Positions 10,544 to 22,907 of a stretch of DNA of 64,000 bases are shown one piece after another; within the stretch, counting starts at the first letter, position 1, and the number at the start of each line of letters is the position of its first letter. This DNA comes from Lantana camara (lineage: Eukaryota > Streptophyta > Magnoliopsida > Lamiales > Verbenaceae): positions 35,294,001 through 35,358,000 of the forward strand of contig CM074861.1 in assembly GCA_037501455.1 (NCBI GenBank), in the 5' to 3' direction. The position numbers and the translations under genes are program-made. The notes beneath the pieces are model-generated. The model was not told where the DNA came from. It saw nothing but the letters and a program-made list of their open reading frames with translations, and searched no databases.

Positions 10544-13500
10544 TGTAACGCCCGAGCGCGTGACTCCACATCCCTCGCACTAAGACCCGACCCGCACATG
10601 AAATGGGTAATCCATACACGTGCCAGATCAGAGCGAACGAGGACTCACTCACTCACTATACTAGGCGGGAGCTAACTTTCGAAACCAAATAAACAGTAAA
10701 GGGGACAAATATAGGTTAAAAAAACATGAGCGAAAATAATAATATGACAATAGTATAATCAATGAGCTCACAGGCTCGAATTCAATAACATTTAAGGCGC
10801 TCATACGCGTTCAGAATCATAAATGACAATTAAATGATGAGAGTGCAACGCAAGGTAAAGCCATACACGACTCTAAGACTCTACAGACTCGAATTCCCGC
10901 CTAGCACTCCAAAACCTGCAAAAGAAACTGAAAACAAAGCCGAGTTCATTTTTTAAGAGACTGGTGGATATAAAACAAGGCTTAATACAATAATATTTCG
11001 GGAAATAAACACACACGCATGCAAGCTATAATCCTGTACGAGGTTTTGAAACATTTCCCAAGTGGGTGAAAACAAAGAAAACAACGCTCGGGATTACAAC
11101 AATCGATCCCATTATTCATAACATTCATGAGGTCATTACGTGAGCCCGGTGAGTAGGTAAACTCTCCAACCTTCTCCTCGTGTGTGCAATATTCATTCAT
11201 TAATGATCACACAACATTCATTCATTCATTCATTCGTTCATAATCATTCATTTATGCATAATCAGTTACACTTTTTTCCTCCGGTTGGTGGATGGACTCG
11301 ACCAAAGCACCGTCCACCCATTCATTATGGCTAGAGGGGTTCATGAGGCCCCAAAAGCCCGATTCTCATTCCTCGCTAATCTCCTAGCGAGGGCCGGTAG
11401 CATCGTCATTGTGTTGGAACTAGCGCACGGGGATCACCGTCAGCCCAAGCTTCCCCGGATAGCCACGTACACATAGTCCCAGGGCCCCCATTCATTGTGA
11501 TCGCTGATCTAGCCAAAACATTTGGTAGGGATTCATAAAAGAAAAGGGTTTTAACATGAAATTATTGACTCTTTTGAAAAGACTCGATATATATATAGAT
11601 AGTACTTTGGTTTAAAACTGGCACATTGGACTATATCAGGTTATATTTAACTAATAGAAGAGAAACCCACCTTGCTACACCTTACGGAACAATACCAAGA
11701 GAAAGGAAAACTCAGCGGTAGCCTATGAACCCGGCACGTCTCCGCCCTAGAGAAAACTGTACAAAAGACAATACGGTGAATTCATGAGACTCAAGCCAAA
11801 TGAACTATACATGACGCACGATAATGCAATAAACATGACATAACATGCATGAGCAATAACAATGTGCTATGAAGATGTTCATATGCACAATTAATGCCAC
11901 TTTAACACATAAATGATTCAATCATTCATTACACGAATAGATCGTGTCCATTCATTAACATTCGTTCATTCCATATCATTTGTTCATTCAATATCATTTC
12001 TTCATTCAATATTCAATTCATAACACGTTATAATACATGTTAACAATGCATATGAATCATTTAGAGGTGAAAGGAATCTATTAAACACATAAAGAATGCA
12101 AGGGTTGCAAAGAAGGTCATATTATAGCACTTAAACATTCATGTTTTTATTTCACGTTTACACATTGAATTCAAAATATAAAATTAATAAACATATCAAA
12201 ATATATCATATATTATCAATTAATCAAGCATACAATTCATTCAAACCACATACGGAGTCCGAGGAAGTGGAAGGAAAGCAAGAAAATGAATTTGAGCAAG
12301 TTTTGGTGAAAGCTGACAATTTTTCATATGCGCAAGCTGTAGAAAAATGGAAATATCTCGAGTTCTAGAAGTTGGAATTAAGTTTGGTTTGTTGGATATG
12401 AAACTATATAAGTAGGTATTTCCAATGATATATAGATTGAATCATGGTCCAAAGTGATTTGAAAATGGCGTAGGTTTGAAGTTGGACAAATGCAGAATTT
12501 TGGCGAAGTGGAGACACCAAAAATGGATCGATTATATCTCACAATCCAGGATGAATTTTAAGGTGATTCTAATTGGAGAATTTTCTAGACTTCCAAAGGT
12601 TTCTATGTTTAAAAATTCAGGTCAATTGGAGGTCGTTTGGATAGGTAACGGCCGTTAGAAAAAAAAAATTGGCCTGCGAAAGTGTAATGGCCGTTAGGCA
12701 GTTCCTGAGCTCCTGACTTGACTAATGGCCGTTAGGCCTTTGGGGGTAACGGCCGTTAGGCCTCCCCTAGAGCTGAAAAAATGGTGAAAAAGCAAAAATT
12801 GGATGGGGAAAAGTCCCCAAAACTCCCAAGTCCGATTCCAACCCAAAAATACCTCAAGAACACCTCAAACATGTTGTATATCATTTAAGAGCATCAAAGA
12901 AGGCAACAAGAGTGCAAAATATCCCACAAAAACTCTTGTCTCATGATTCCAAATTCAAGGTACATCAATGGCATATCCTTATATACTCACCCACCAACAA
13001 AACCAAGCATGAATATGAAGCAATGGAGGTCAAAAGATCAAGAAATAAGTCCATAACAAGAAATAACACAAGGATGAGCGTACAATTCATATTGTGAGCT
13101 AAACCCTTACTATTCATCATGCTCTTCATATATCATGAATACCAAGCTTAAAACAAGAAATATATAGATGAGAAAAAGCACAAAAATGTGGAGAATCCAA
13201 AACCATACTCACCTTGAGGATTGATGGAATAATGGAGGGGTTTTGAGCTCAAAATGACCAAGAATGGGGTGTGCTCTTCTTCCTTTTTCCTTGCCCTTGT
13301 CTTGTACGTGTGTGGTGAGAAATGAGGGAGAGATGGGTTAATTCTTGGCTGATAAGGGCTAAAAAAACGGGTCAAGCAAGGGTTAAAACGGGTCCGGTCA
13401 AGAATCCTGTCAATTCAGATCGGATTTTAAAGCTTAGGGTTTTCAAACGGGTTTAGAAAAATATGAGGCTTGTTCTATTGGCTCCGAATCATTGAAACGA

Positions 13501-13928
13501 GTCCAATGGTGGTGACAGAATTTGAATGCGAATTCTCGAGCTCAAGTTATGCTTCCTGGAACCCAAGGTGCACTAAATGTTCTTTAGCCCCTTTAAGTCC
13601 CGTTCCACTAAAATGATTCAAAACCTGAAAAAAATAAACCCAAAAACATGAAACGAGCATATAAACATGCTCATAATTCACATTTCTCATGCATATCAAA
13701 TTTCCATAAAAATCGGAATTGAATTTAGGCGCATACGAACTATGTTAGGAGTCATATAAGTATAAACATTTAAGTTTCATATTCATAAATTCAATAATTA
13801 ATTCACATAATTTCAAATGGCATACTAACATTGAATTTAACATATAATTGCATAATTAATTAATTAAAATACGCAAGTATCAACCCGGTGACGTTATACC
13901 TGTACGTACGAAGACGTGGGGCGTCACA
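10544..13928 (-). repeat. 3' LTR of a long-LTR retrotransposon (LTR-A, 3385 bp)
   Basis: On the minus strand the LTR starts TGTGACGCCCCACG at 13928, directly after a polypurine tract, and ends GGGCGTTACA at 10544. The 5 bases beyond its end (10539-10543) are ACAAC. It matches LTR-B (17026-21270) at roughly nine bases in ten by eye, so the insertion is not recent. It has a predicted splice donor CAAG|GTGAGTATGG (exon end 13213) and acceptor TTTTGCAG|G (exon start 10915), giving an intron of about 2.3 kb within the LTR. Four copies of CTAACGGCCRTTA lie at 12645-12770. A roughly 60-codon open frame (12180-12368, plus strand) is also present in LTR-B, but it is antisense to the element and probably not a gene. 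Confidence 0.9.
11212..11240 (+). repeat. CATT tetranucleotide repeat inside LTR-A
   Basis: CATTCATTCATTCATTCGTT-type short tandem repeat. The matching site in LTR-B (about 17697) is shorter and interrupted. Confidence 0.7.
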
Positions 13929-13945
13929 TCCTCTCCCCCTTAAAA
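13929..13945 (-). other. Polypurine tract of the retrotransposon
   Basis: Minus-strand TTTTAAGGGGGAGAGGA lies immediately 5' of the LTR-A start TGTGACG. This is the expected primer site for plus-strand DNA synthesis in an LTR retrotransposon, and it fixes the element's orientation. Confidence 0.85.
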
Positions 13946-16900
13946 GGACCCTGTCCTCAGGTCCACTGCCTCGAGTACTGGACTCTAAGCAAAAACTTTC
14001 CGGTGTTCATCCCACGCAGGGTTAGCAACTCCCCATCAGGAATTAGTTCGAGCTAGGTCTTCAAGCAATAAAGGGGATCTTCATTACACCACGATCACGA
14101 TTTGATGTTGAGGCACTCGAACCATCCTCAAGAGGCATCAAGAATCTCCATAGGCATTTCGTTAAGCATGTTGTTATCGCAACCCTTGTCTCACCGAGAA
14201 ACCTAAGCACCCGAAGTTCTAAGCTGCCATCAGAGGCAAGCTAAACAGGTAACAAGTAACGATGAAAAAACCCCGTCTCTCAAAAAACAAGGAGAGAACC
14301 CCGTCTCTTGACCAACAAGAAGAGAACCCCGTCTCTCGAACAACAAAGAGAGAAACTCGCCTCTTAAACAACAAAACAAGAAAGTCTCCAAGGTATAAAA
14401 TACAATTACAACACAAAACAATAACACAAGTAAGAAGTAGCAAAACATCAATTGCAATAATTAACACTCACAATAACCACACAAGGAACATGTAATAAAT
14501 ATCAATTATATCATTCATTAATCATACAAAAGTAGCCAAATCAGTCGGAGATCAAAGCACATAGCATCAAAAACTTATTTCAATAAAAATTGCATGGATG
14601 CATATGCCATGGATGTTTTATATACCGTTCACCATAGTAAGGATATTTGAAGTTGGTAGCTTCATTGCCCAATGCATGGTCTGACCCCAAAAGCTGGCTC
14701 GATACTTGACTTATCTTTAATATCTTTAGTGTATCCGAGTGAAAAGATGATAAACCCTCTATTGATTCTATTCTTGATTCCATTCTGACTCTTACCCTTT
14801 CTTGCCTTCTTCTATTTGGCAAAGTTCTTGGAATTCAAATCTTCTATCTTTACTCATATCAGAATCTACCCTACTCAAAGGTAACTACTCTCGATGACCT
14901 TTAAAGTTTGATCCCAATCTCGGAATAGTCACCACCCCAGTTCATTTCCTCACAAATTCTTTCCCAATCAAGCTGAGACCATTGATTCCCTAAGTTTAGA
15001 TCAATCCTTTTTGTATACCCTTTCTCATCTTAAATCCCTCCTGGTGATCATGGAAAAATGACTGATGACTTAGTAAGGTCTTATTTTATTGTGTGTCGTC
15101 CGAACCCCTTCTATACTTAGTTGAAATAACTTCCACGGACACAATCACGAAATATGATAACCTGATCCAGCTTTCTTTTCCTAGAGTTAACATAAAAGTC
15201 CAGCAGAAGCTCCTTCATAATTTCATTATCTTCAGAATCTGAATTCTGTACGTATGAATGCCCAACGAAGAAATCTCTTCAATACCCCGTAGCAGTCTTC
15301 AACCCGGGTATAGTAGCTAAACTTTCACTTTGACAGTTTAACTGCTAAGACCTTCTTGAATTTAAGTTTGTCTCTTGGTCGTGCTCTCCCCCTTAAGAAT
15401 TTTCGCCTTCTCAGTTCGAACTTTATCATTCATCTCCTAAGCGGAATTCTTGATCTCCTTTGACCGAGTAACTCTAGTTAGAAAGTGTGTTCGGTGTATA
15501 ACTCATATTCACTTCGAAGTGATTATTCAGAGTAACGACCCAAATCCCTTGTCTTCCAAATTCTCTTTTAATCCACTTGAAATCTTGAATCCCAATTTCT
15601 TTTGTTGTCTGGTCGATATGGCCCAAAATCAACTTTACCCCTATTTAACTCTAAAATCCCATCTCCAACTCCTAATTTCTAAAATTCCATTCTCATCTCT
15701 TTCTTAACCCTATCACCAAAAATGTTTTCCTTCAACTCGGCTCGGTAGAATTTTGATTGAAGTGGTAGTTGAAGTATCAAATGAGGAAGACATCCTAACA
15801 AGTAAACACGGATATAATGCATGTCGAGTTAAGATGCCAATGTTATGAAACAAGTATTTCACATTAAAACATGCAACACGTATAAAAATCATAATATTAA
15901 AGTTCATAAACTAAAATGGATATTTCAATACAGTGTATGATGCACGTGCCATGAATGTTATGAACCTGTCACCATAATAGTAGTTTAGCACGACATCCTT
16001 CCCTTTGATCCCGATGTTGTGAGTATAGTTGTAAGGTTGAACATTGTTCAGTAATTGATGATGCTTCAAAATCCTTGCTTACTTCCTTGTATCACTGCAT
16101 GTCCCGAAGTCTCGAGAAGATGATAAAATCTGAATTCTTAAATGCTCCTTGTTATCTCTGCTTTGCATCTATTCATTGATCCACGACTGTAGTCGTATTA
16201 ATTAAGCTTCCTTACTTGGCCCGTTGTGAAACCACATGAGTGACGACTCTCTATTTCATGCATCTTAGTTGGAAATCCTTGTAACACACCTTGCGTCCGG
16301 TCTCGGACCTGATATGCCCCTTAAAACTTCCCGATTCGACCTTCTATTTGCTCACTTACTTCAGACTTAAAGGTTTCAGTGGTGAGCTTTGAGTGGCTTG
16401 ATCTTGCATTAAGTGTCTTCATAATTTGATAGTTAGGAATTCCACGCCTATTTAGTTGTCTCACGTATCCTCTAAGTTGGTGGTTTGGGTCCCCATGATG
16501 CACCTATGTTGATAATCTTCAAGATTTATAGAGAGAATGAAATTGATGAACTTCTCCGTGGTCAAAGCCTTCCATCATAGGGTTAAGCAATGAGGTGTTG
16601 TCCTATCTTATAGACCGTGAAGATTCGATACCCGACTTTTGAATCCTGATGCCCCTAAATCTCATTGTTGGTGTGATAGAAGATAACTTGTGGTTGAGGT
16701 AGAGAGTAGCCTTGATAGTGCAATAACAATCTACAATCAAGAGCTTAACTCAACTATAGATGCATGTGGGTTAGTATATGGTTATATATGACACATATTT
16801 AGAACAACAAGCGCATATTAAATGCAAAATGAAACACATAAAGCAAACAAAGTCAAAGTGAATCATATATAACAAATAATTTCCCACAATTCATAACAAT

Positions 16901-17003
16901 TAACGATGAAAATCGATGCAATACACACGTCGACAAATTGATCCTATGTCGTGCGACCTAAACTGACTCAATCACGACACGAGAACTCTGGTTTTGCAAC
17001 CTA
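13946..17003 (-). mobile_element. Internal region of the retrotransposon, no recognisable gag-pol
   Basis: About 3.06 kb lies between polypurine tract and primer-binding site, shorter than a complete Ty3/gypsy interior (usually 4.5 kb or more). I recognise no protease, reverse transcriptase, RNase H or integrase motif in any frame. The longest frames are under 90 codons. At 14268-14380 a roughly 32-base unit containing CCCGTCTCT is repeated about four times. Long LTRs with a non-coding interior resemble LARD-type non-autonomous elements, though heavy decay of an autonomous copy is possible. Transposition would need proteins supplied by a relative. Confidence 0.7.
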
Positions 17004-17017
17004 GAGCTCTGATACCA
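17004..17017 (-). other. Primer-binding site (initiator tRNA-Met)
   Basis: Minus-strand TGGTATCAGAGCTC follows the LTR-B end after an 8-base spacer (17018-17025). TGGTATCAGAGC is complementary to the 3' end of plant initiator tRNA-Met and is a common LTR-retrotransposon primer site. Confidence 0.92.
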
Positions 17018-17025
17018 CTTAAGGA

Positions 17026-20000
17026 TGTAGCGCCCAAGCTCGTGACGCCACATCCCCCCGCACTAAGACCCGACCCGTATATGAAATAGGTAATCAATAC
17101 ACGTGTCAGATCAGAGCGAACATGGACTCACTCACTCACTATACTAGGCGGGAGCTAACTTTCGAAACCAAATAAACAGTAAAAGGGACAAATGCAGGTT
17201 AAAAAAACATGAGTGGAAGCACTAATATTACAATAGCATAATAATGAGCTCACAGGCTCGAATTCAATAACATTTAAGGCGCTCATACGCGTTCAGAATC
17301 ATAAATGACAATTGAATGATGAGAGTGTAACGAAAAGTAAAGCTATACACGACTCTGAGACTCTACAGACTCGAATTCCCGCCTAGCACTCCAAAACCTG
17401 TAAGAGAAACTGAAAACAAAGTCGGGTTCAGTATTTAAGAGACTGGTGGGTATAAAACAGGGCTTAATACAATAATATTTCGGGAAATAAACACACTCGC
17501 ATGCAAGCTATAATCCCGTACGAGGTTTTGAAATATTTCCCAAGTGGGTGAAAATAAAGAAAACAAGGCTCGGGATTACAACAATCAATTCCATTATTCA
17601 TAACATTCATGAGGTCATTTCGTGAGCCCGGCGAGTGGGTAAATTCTCCAACCTTCTCCTCGTGTGTGTAATATTAATTCATTAATGATCACACAACATT
17701 CATTCATTCAGCCGTTCGTTCATAATTATTCATTTATGCATAATCAATTACACCTTTTCCCTCCGGTTGGTGGACGGACTCGATCAAAGCACCGTCCACC
17801 CATTCATTATGGCTAGAGGGGTTCATGAGGCCCCAAAAGCCTGATTCTCATTCCTCGCTAATCTCCTAGCGAGGGTCGGTAACATCATCATTGTGTTGGA
17901 ACTAGCGTACGGGGATCACCGTCAGCCAAAGCTTCCCCGGATAGCTACGTACACATAGTCCGAGGGGCCCCATTCATTGTGATCACTGATCTCGCCAAAA
18001 CATTCGGTAGGGATTCATAAAAGAAAAGGGTTTTAACGTGAAATTATTGACTCTTTTGAAAAGACTCGATATATATTATAACGTCCCATTTTTCTTATTT
18101 TGTACAGCATGACGTATGTGTTTATCAAATTGCGCGAAATAATTAATTATACGTGTTTTATATAGTTAATTTTATTTTAAATATATTAAATGTTATTTAC
18201 TTTATTTTAATGTTAGTAATATCACCTATATTTATATAAATATGTATATATGTTGATTGTGTTAATTATTATATCCTAAGTTATTTAATATTTAGTATTT
18301 TTGTGAATTCATATCAATTGATATTTATTGCATAAATTGAACTTGTTTTTCATGCATGGACTACGTATGCACGCATTATATATATATGTTTAGTGAATAA
18401 TTGATCATTAATTGAATTAATTTAATTGAATGTATTTAATTGTTTATGTTCTAATTTTAAATGTGATTTAACTTGTGCTTTGATTATATTTGAAATTCTT
18501 GAATTGAATTAATTGAAATGTGAATTTATGACTTGAACGAATATGAACGCTTCTAATGTCGAATGAAAGGATTGTTTATATGATTTAAATGTATTAATAG
18601 TACACATGAACATTTTCATAACATAATTTAATCTTTTATATATTCATATCATGATCATTGCATTGCCGAGCGTCTTATTTGGTCATATTGAGTCTCACTT
18701 CACCTTTCTTGCACAGATTTTGATCCAGTTGGAGATGAGGCCGGTCAGTGAGGCTCGTGTTTGCTCCTTTTTGACGGTTTAAGGTGGGTTTCTCTTCTAC
18801 TTAGATAAAACGACCCGATATATCTCCCTATGTGAAAAATTTTAAGCCAAAGTAATACGATATATATATTGAGTCTTTTCTCGAGTAAATGATTGCAAAC
18901 GTAAAACCCTTATTTCATGAATCCTACCTAATGTTTTGGCGAGAATGAATGAATGTTCACAATGAATGGGGCCCAGGGACTTGGTGTGAGTGGTGACCCG
19001 AGGAAGCAAGGGCTGACGGCGATCCCTCACACTAGTCCCACCAATGAACGGCGTAATCGGACCTCGTTAGGAGTTAGCGAGGAATGGACGCTGAGTGCCA
19101 TCTGGGGAGTCATGTTCCCCTTTTGGTCAATGAATGGGTGGATGGGCCTTGCGAACCCGCCACCAACCCGGAGGAAGAAGGTGGAAATGTTATTGAATGT
19201 GCACGAAAGATTGAAATGCATGAAAAGAATGAATGTTAATGAATTACACGAGGTGTTGGTTGGAGATAATGCACGCCCACTCGCCGGGCCATTAATGACC
19301 TAATGTTAATGAATCGTTATAATCCCTTTTGATGATTTCTATTCACCCACTTGGGAAATTCTTTAAAACCTCACTTGGGATTATAGCGTGCATGTGATTG
19401 TTTAAATATTGTCGTATATTATATTATGCCCTGCTTTTATACCCACCAGTCCCTTTTGGACTGAAACCGTTTGGCTTTCAGTTGTTTGGTGCAGGTGTCA
19501 AGGGAACTAGGCGGGATTTCGAGTCATAGGTCTTGCATTTGCTTTTAACCCTTGTATTTTGGTCTTACACTCACATTTTACACTTTTGATCATTGTATAT
19601 GAATGTTATTATGGAGCGTACTTGTTTTGAGCCGTGACGGCCATTATTGATGTATATGACTTATTTTTGGAGCGGTGACGCTTATTGTACGTTTATATGA
19701 TGTATGTTCGTTCATGGCTTCCGCTTTAATGTTTGTTCTGATTTTATGGTTCAAGGGTTAGTCCCGCCTAGCATAGAGTGTGTGTATGTCCCCGTTCGCC
19801 GTGATTTAGCTCGGGTATGGATCGCCCATTTCATATTCGGGTCGGGTCTCGGTGCGGGGGATGTGGTACCTTGCGCTCGGGTGCTACATATATATAGATA
19901 GTACTTTGGTTTAAAACTTGCACATTGGAGTATATCAGGTTATATTTAACTATATAAGAGAAACCCACCTGGCTACACGTTACCGAACAATACCAAGAGA

Positions 20001-21270
20001 AAGGAAAACTTGGAGGTAGCCTATGAACCCAGTACGTCTTGGCCTTGGAGAAAACTGTACAAAAGACAATACGGTGAATTCATGAGACTCAAGACTCCAA
20101 ATGAACCATACATGACGCACGATAATGCAATAAACTTGACATGACATGCATGAGCAATAACAATGTGCTATGAAGATGTTCATGTGCACAATTAATGCCA
20201 CTTTGACACATAAATTATTCAATCATTCATTACACGAATAGATCATGTCCATTAATTAGCATTCGTTCATTCTATATCATTTGCTCATTCAATATCGTTT
20301 GTTCATTCAATATTCAATTCATAACACGTTATAATGCATGTTAACAATGTATATGAATCATTTAGAGGTGAAAGGAATCCATTAAACATATAAAGAATGT
20401 AAGGGTTGCAAAGAAGGTCATATTGTAGCACTTAAACGTTCACATTTACACATTGAATTCACAACATAAAATTCATAATCATATCAAAATATATCATATA
20501 TTATCAATTAATCAAGCATATAATTCATTCAAACCACATACGGAGTCCGAGGAAGTGGAAGGAAAGCAAGAAAATGGATTTGAGCAAGTTTTGGTGAAAG
20601 CTGACAGTTTTTCGTATGCGCAAGCTATAGAAAAATGGGAATATCTCGAGTTCTAGAAGTTGTAATCAAGTTTGGTTTATTGGATATGAAACTAGATAAG
20701 CAGGTATTTCCAATGATATATGGATTGAATCATGGTTCAAAGCGATATGAAATGGCGTAGGTTTGAAGTTGGATAAATGCAGAATTTTGGCGAAGTGGAG
20801 ACACCAAAATGGATCAATTATATCTCACAATCTAGGATGAATTTTAAGGTGATTCCAATTGGAGAATGTTCTAGACTTCAAAAGGTTTCTGTATTTAAAA
20901 ATTCAGGTCAATCGGAGGTCGTTTGGATAGGTAACGACTGTTAGAAAAAAATTGGCTTGCGAAAGTGTAACGGCCGTTAGGCAGTCCCTGAGCTCCTGAC
21001 TTGACTAATGGCCGTTAGGCCATTGGGGGTAACGACCGTTAGGCCTCCCCATAAGTTACAACAATGGCGAAAAAGCTGAAATTCGATGGGGAAAAGTCCC
21101 CAAACCTCCCCAAGTTCGATTCCAACCCAAAAACACCTCAAGAACACCTCAAACATGTTGTATATCATTTAAGAGCATCAAAGAAGGTAGCAAGAGTGCA
21201 AAATATCCCATAAAAACTCATGTCTCATGCTTCCAAATTGAAGGTACATCAATGGCATATCCTTATATAC
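17026..21270 (-). repeat. Truncated 5' LTR (LTR-B) split by a nested solo LTR
   Basis: This copy matches LTR-A from its 3' end (TGTAGCGCCC on the plus strand at 17026) to ATATAC at 21270. There the match stops, corresponding to LTR-A position 12990. About 940 bases of the LTR 5' end are therefore missing, including the U3 promoter and predicted first exon. An 1812-base solo LTR (18077-19888) plus a 5-base target duplication interrupts it. Excising these restores the LTR-A sequence at the junction exactly (11581-11605). The promoter loss suggests this provirus can no longer be transcribed from its own LTR. Confidence 0.9.
18077..19888 (+). repeat. Nested solo LTR (LTR-C), target duplication TATAT
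   Basis: Starts TATAACGTCCC (probably decayed from TGTAAC) and ends CTCGGGTGCTACA. TATAT lies at both 18072-18076 and 19889-19893. Its last 100 bases resemble LTR-A (GGGTCGGGTCTCGGTGCGGG near 19840-19860), as does the block TTGGGAAATTCTTTAAAACC at about 19355, so it is a relative in the opposite orientation. It also has the acceptor-like GGTGCAG|GTG (19494) before CTAGGCGGG. No second LTR or internal region remains, which fits recombination between the two LTRs of a former element. Confidence 0.88.
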
Positions 21271-21631
21271 CCTAGTTCTATTTTTGTGTTTTGATAGGCT
21301 ATTTCTTCTTCTTCGTAGGTTGTGCGGACCGACGATCAACTAGAACCTCATTTTTTTTATTGTAGCCGTTTAAGGTAATTTACATTGAAGACCTTTCCTA
21401 GGATTCTTACAATACAATTTAAGGAAATGAGATAATCAAAAGTCTGATATAACCAGAATTCTTCCTATTGTTGACCAAAAAATAATTTTTTCTATTACGT
21501 TGAAAACCTTTTCTAAAATAACTAGGACTCTTCCAATACAATTTAAGGAAATAAGTTTACCTTAGGATATATATCTCAATCCAACTATTGTATAGAATAG
21601 GAGTGGATCTTCTTTTATTCTAAAGAAGAGA

Positions 21632-22907
21632 AGTCAGTAAAATGACCCTCCATCGTCAGAAACGGAATCTTGCATCCATATACAATACTCGAAAATATGC
21701 TCAGAGATCTAAAACTTTAGAAGGAATTACTGTCAGGAAGCTGAAGGAGGAGTATCGCGACTACGATGATGATGGTGCGATTACCAAACCTTGTTTCAAG
21801 AAAATCCATTTTTGTGAGACTAGCCGAGAAGTCAGCAGAGTGGCCCTCTATCCGTAGAAACTCAATCTTGCATCCATTTACAGCACTAAAAAATATGCTC
21901 GGAGATCTAAACCTTCAGAAGGAATTAATGTTAAGAAGCTAAAGAAGGAGCATCGCGACTATGATGATGATAGTACGATTACCAAACCTTGTTTCAAGAA
22001 AATCCATTTATGTGAGAGCAGCGGTTGGATTTCTGGATCAACAAGTGTGGATGATAAATATGATCTTCTCAATAAAATAAGCAGAGGCTCTTACGGTGTT
22101 GTGCACAGAGCACCAGACAAAAAAAAAAATTGGCGAAATTGTGGCCGTCAAAAAGGGGTTTGATGAAAAATATGTAGTATCATTAAGGGAAATCGAGATT
22201 CTGAAGAATCTCAATGGTCACCCCACCTTTGTTGAATTCAAGAAAGTTGTGGTCGGTCGTAATGGTGTCTATATAGTGATGGAGTATTTGTAATCTAATC
22301 TCTGGAGACACATTAAAAGATCTCCAAGGATTAAAGCTAAGTGGTTGATGGACAACTTTTGGAGGGATTGAAGTTTCTACACGATAACACGGTGATGTAT
22401 ACGGATTTAAAGCCTTCGAATATTTTGATTAAGAATGTGAACAAGTCGCACAAGTTGAAAAAATATGATTTTGGTTTGTCATTCCATTTCGGGGGTAGAG
22501 TGGGATCGTTTACTGCTATTGTGGGGACTTGATGGTACAGAGCACCAAAGCTACTTCTTGGAGCTAAAAGGTATTCATCTATAATCGACATATGGTTTGT
22601 GGGTTGTATAATGGCAGAGCTTTTGCTAAAAGAAGCCCTTTTCCCAGGGGAAACTGAAATAAGTTAGCTTGTGAAGATATATGGTATTCTTGGCATACCA
22701 AATGTGAAAGGTTGGCCTGGATTTTCTAGCTTGCCGGGAAGCAAAAACACATTGATCAAACAGCCTCATAATTTGCTTAGTAAGATTTCTGCTGCTCTTC
22801 TAACAGAAGTTGGGTTTGATTTGTTTAGCAAACTTTTGACATACGACCCGGCCAAGAGAATAATGACAGAGGCTGCTCTTGATCATGACTGGTTCAAGGA
22901 AAAGTAA
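21632..22907 (+). pseudogene. CDKG/CDK11-like protein kinase pseudogene
   Basis: Intronless, broken copy of a CDK11/CDKG-type cyclin-dependent kinase. Pieces in order: DDKYDLLNKISRGSYGVVHR (glycine loop, from about 22045); a frameshift at an A-run near 22120; IGEIVAVKK (catalytic Lys); VVVGRNGVYIVMEYL ending in a stop at about 22291; [19 protein letters not shown] (family HRDLK, so the HRD His and Arg are changed); KKYDFGLSF; a TGA before [29 protein letters not shown]; stop near 22665; ILGIPNVKGWPGFSSLPG; LLTYDPAKRI and a terminal DHDWFKEK. The N-terminal region is a tandem duplication of about 197 bases (21632-21830 and 21831-22025), each copy containing KPCFKKIH. Absence of introns suggests a retrocopy, though no poly-A tail was confirmed. 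It is not a functional kinase. Confidence 0.88.

Noticed and set aside
11212..11240. CRISPR-like or satellite array
   Set aside because: It is a simple CATT microsatellite in a plant LTR. There are no spacers and no repeat-spacer structure.
12141..12368. An open frame conserved between LTR-A and LTR-B (also 20453-20656)
   Set aside because: Conservation follows from the two LTRs being copies. It is antisense to the element and has no recognised domain.
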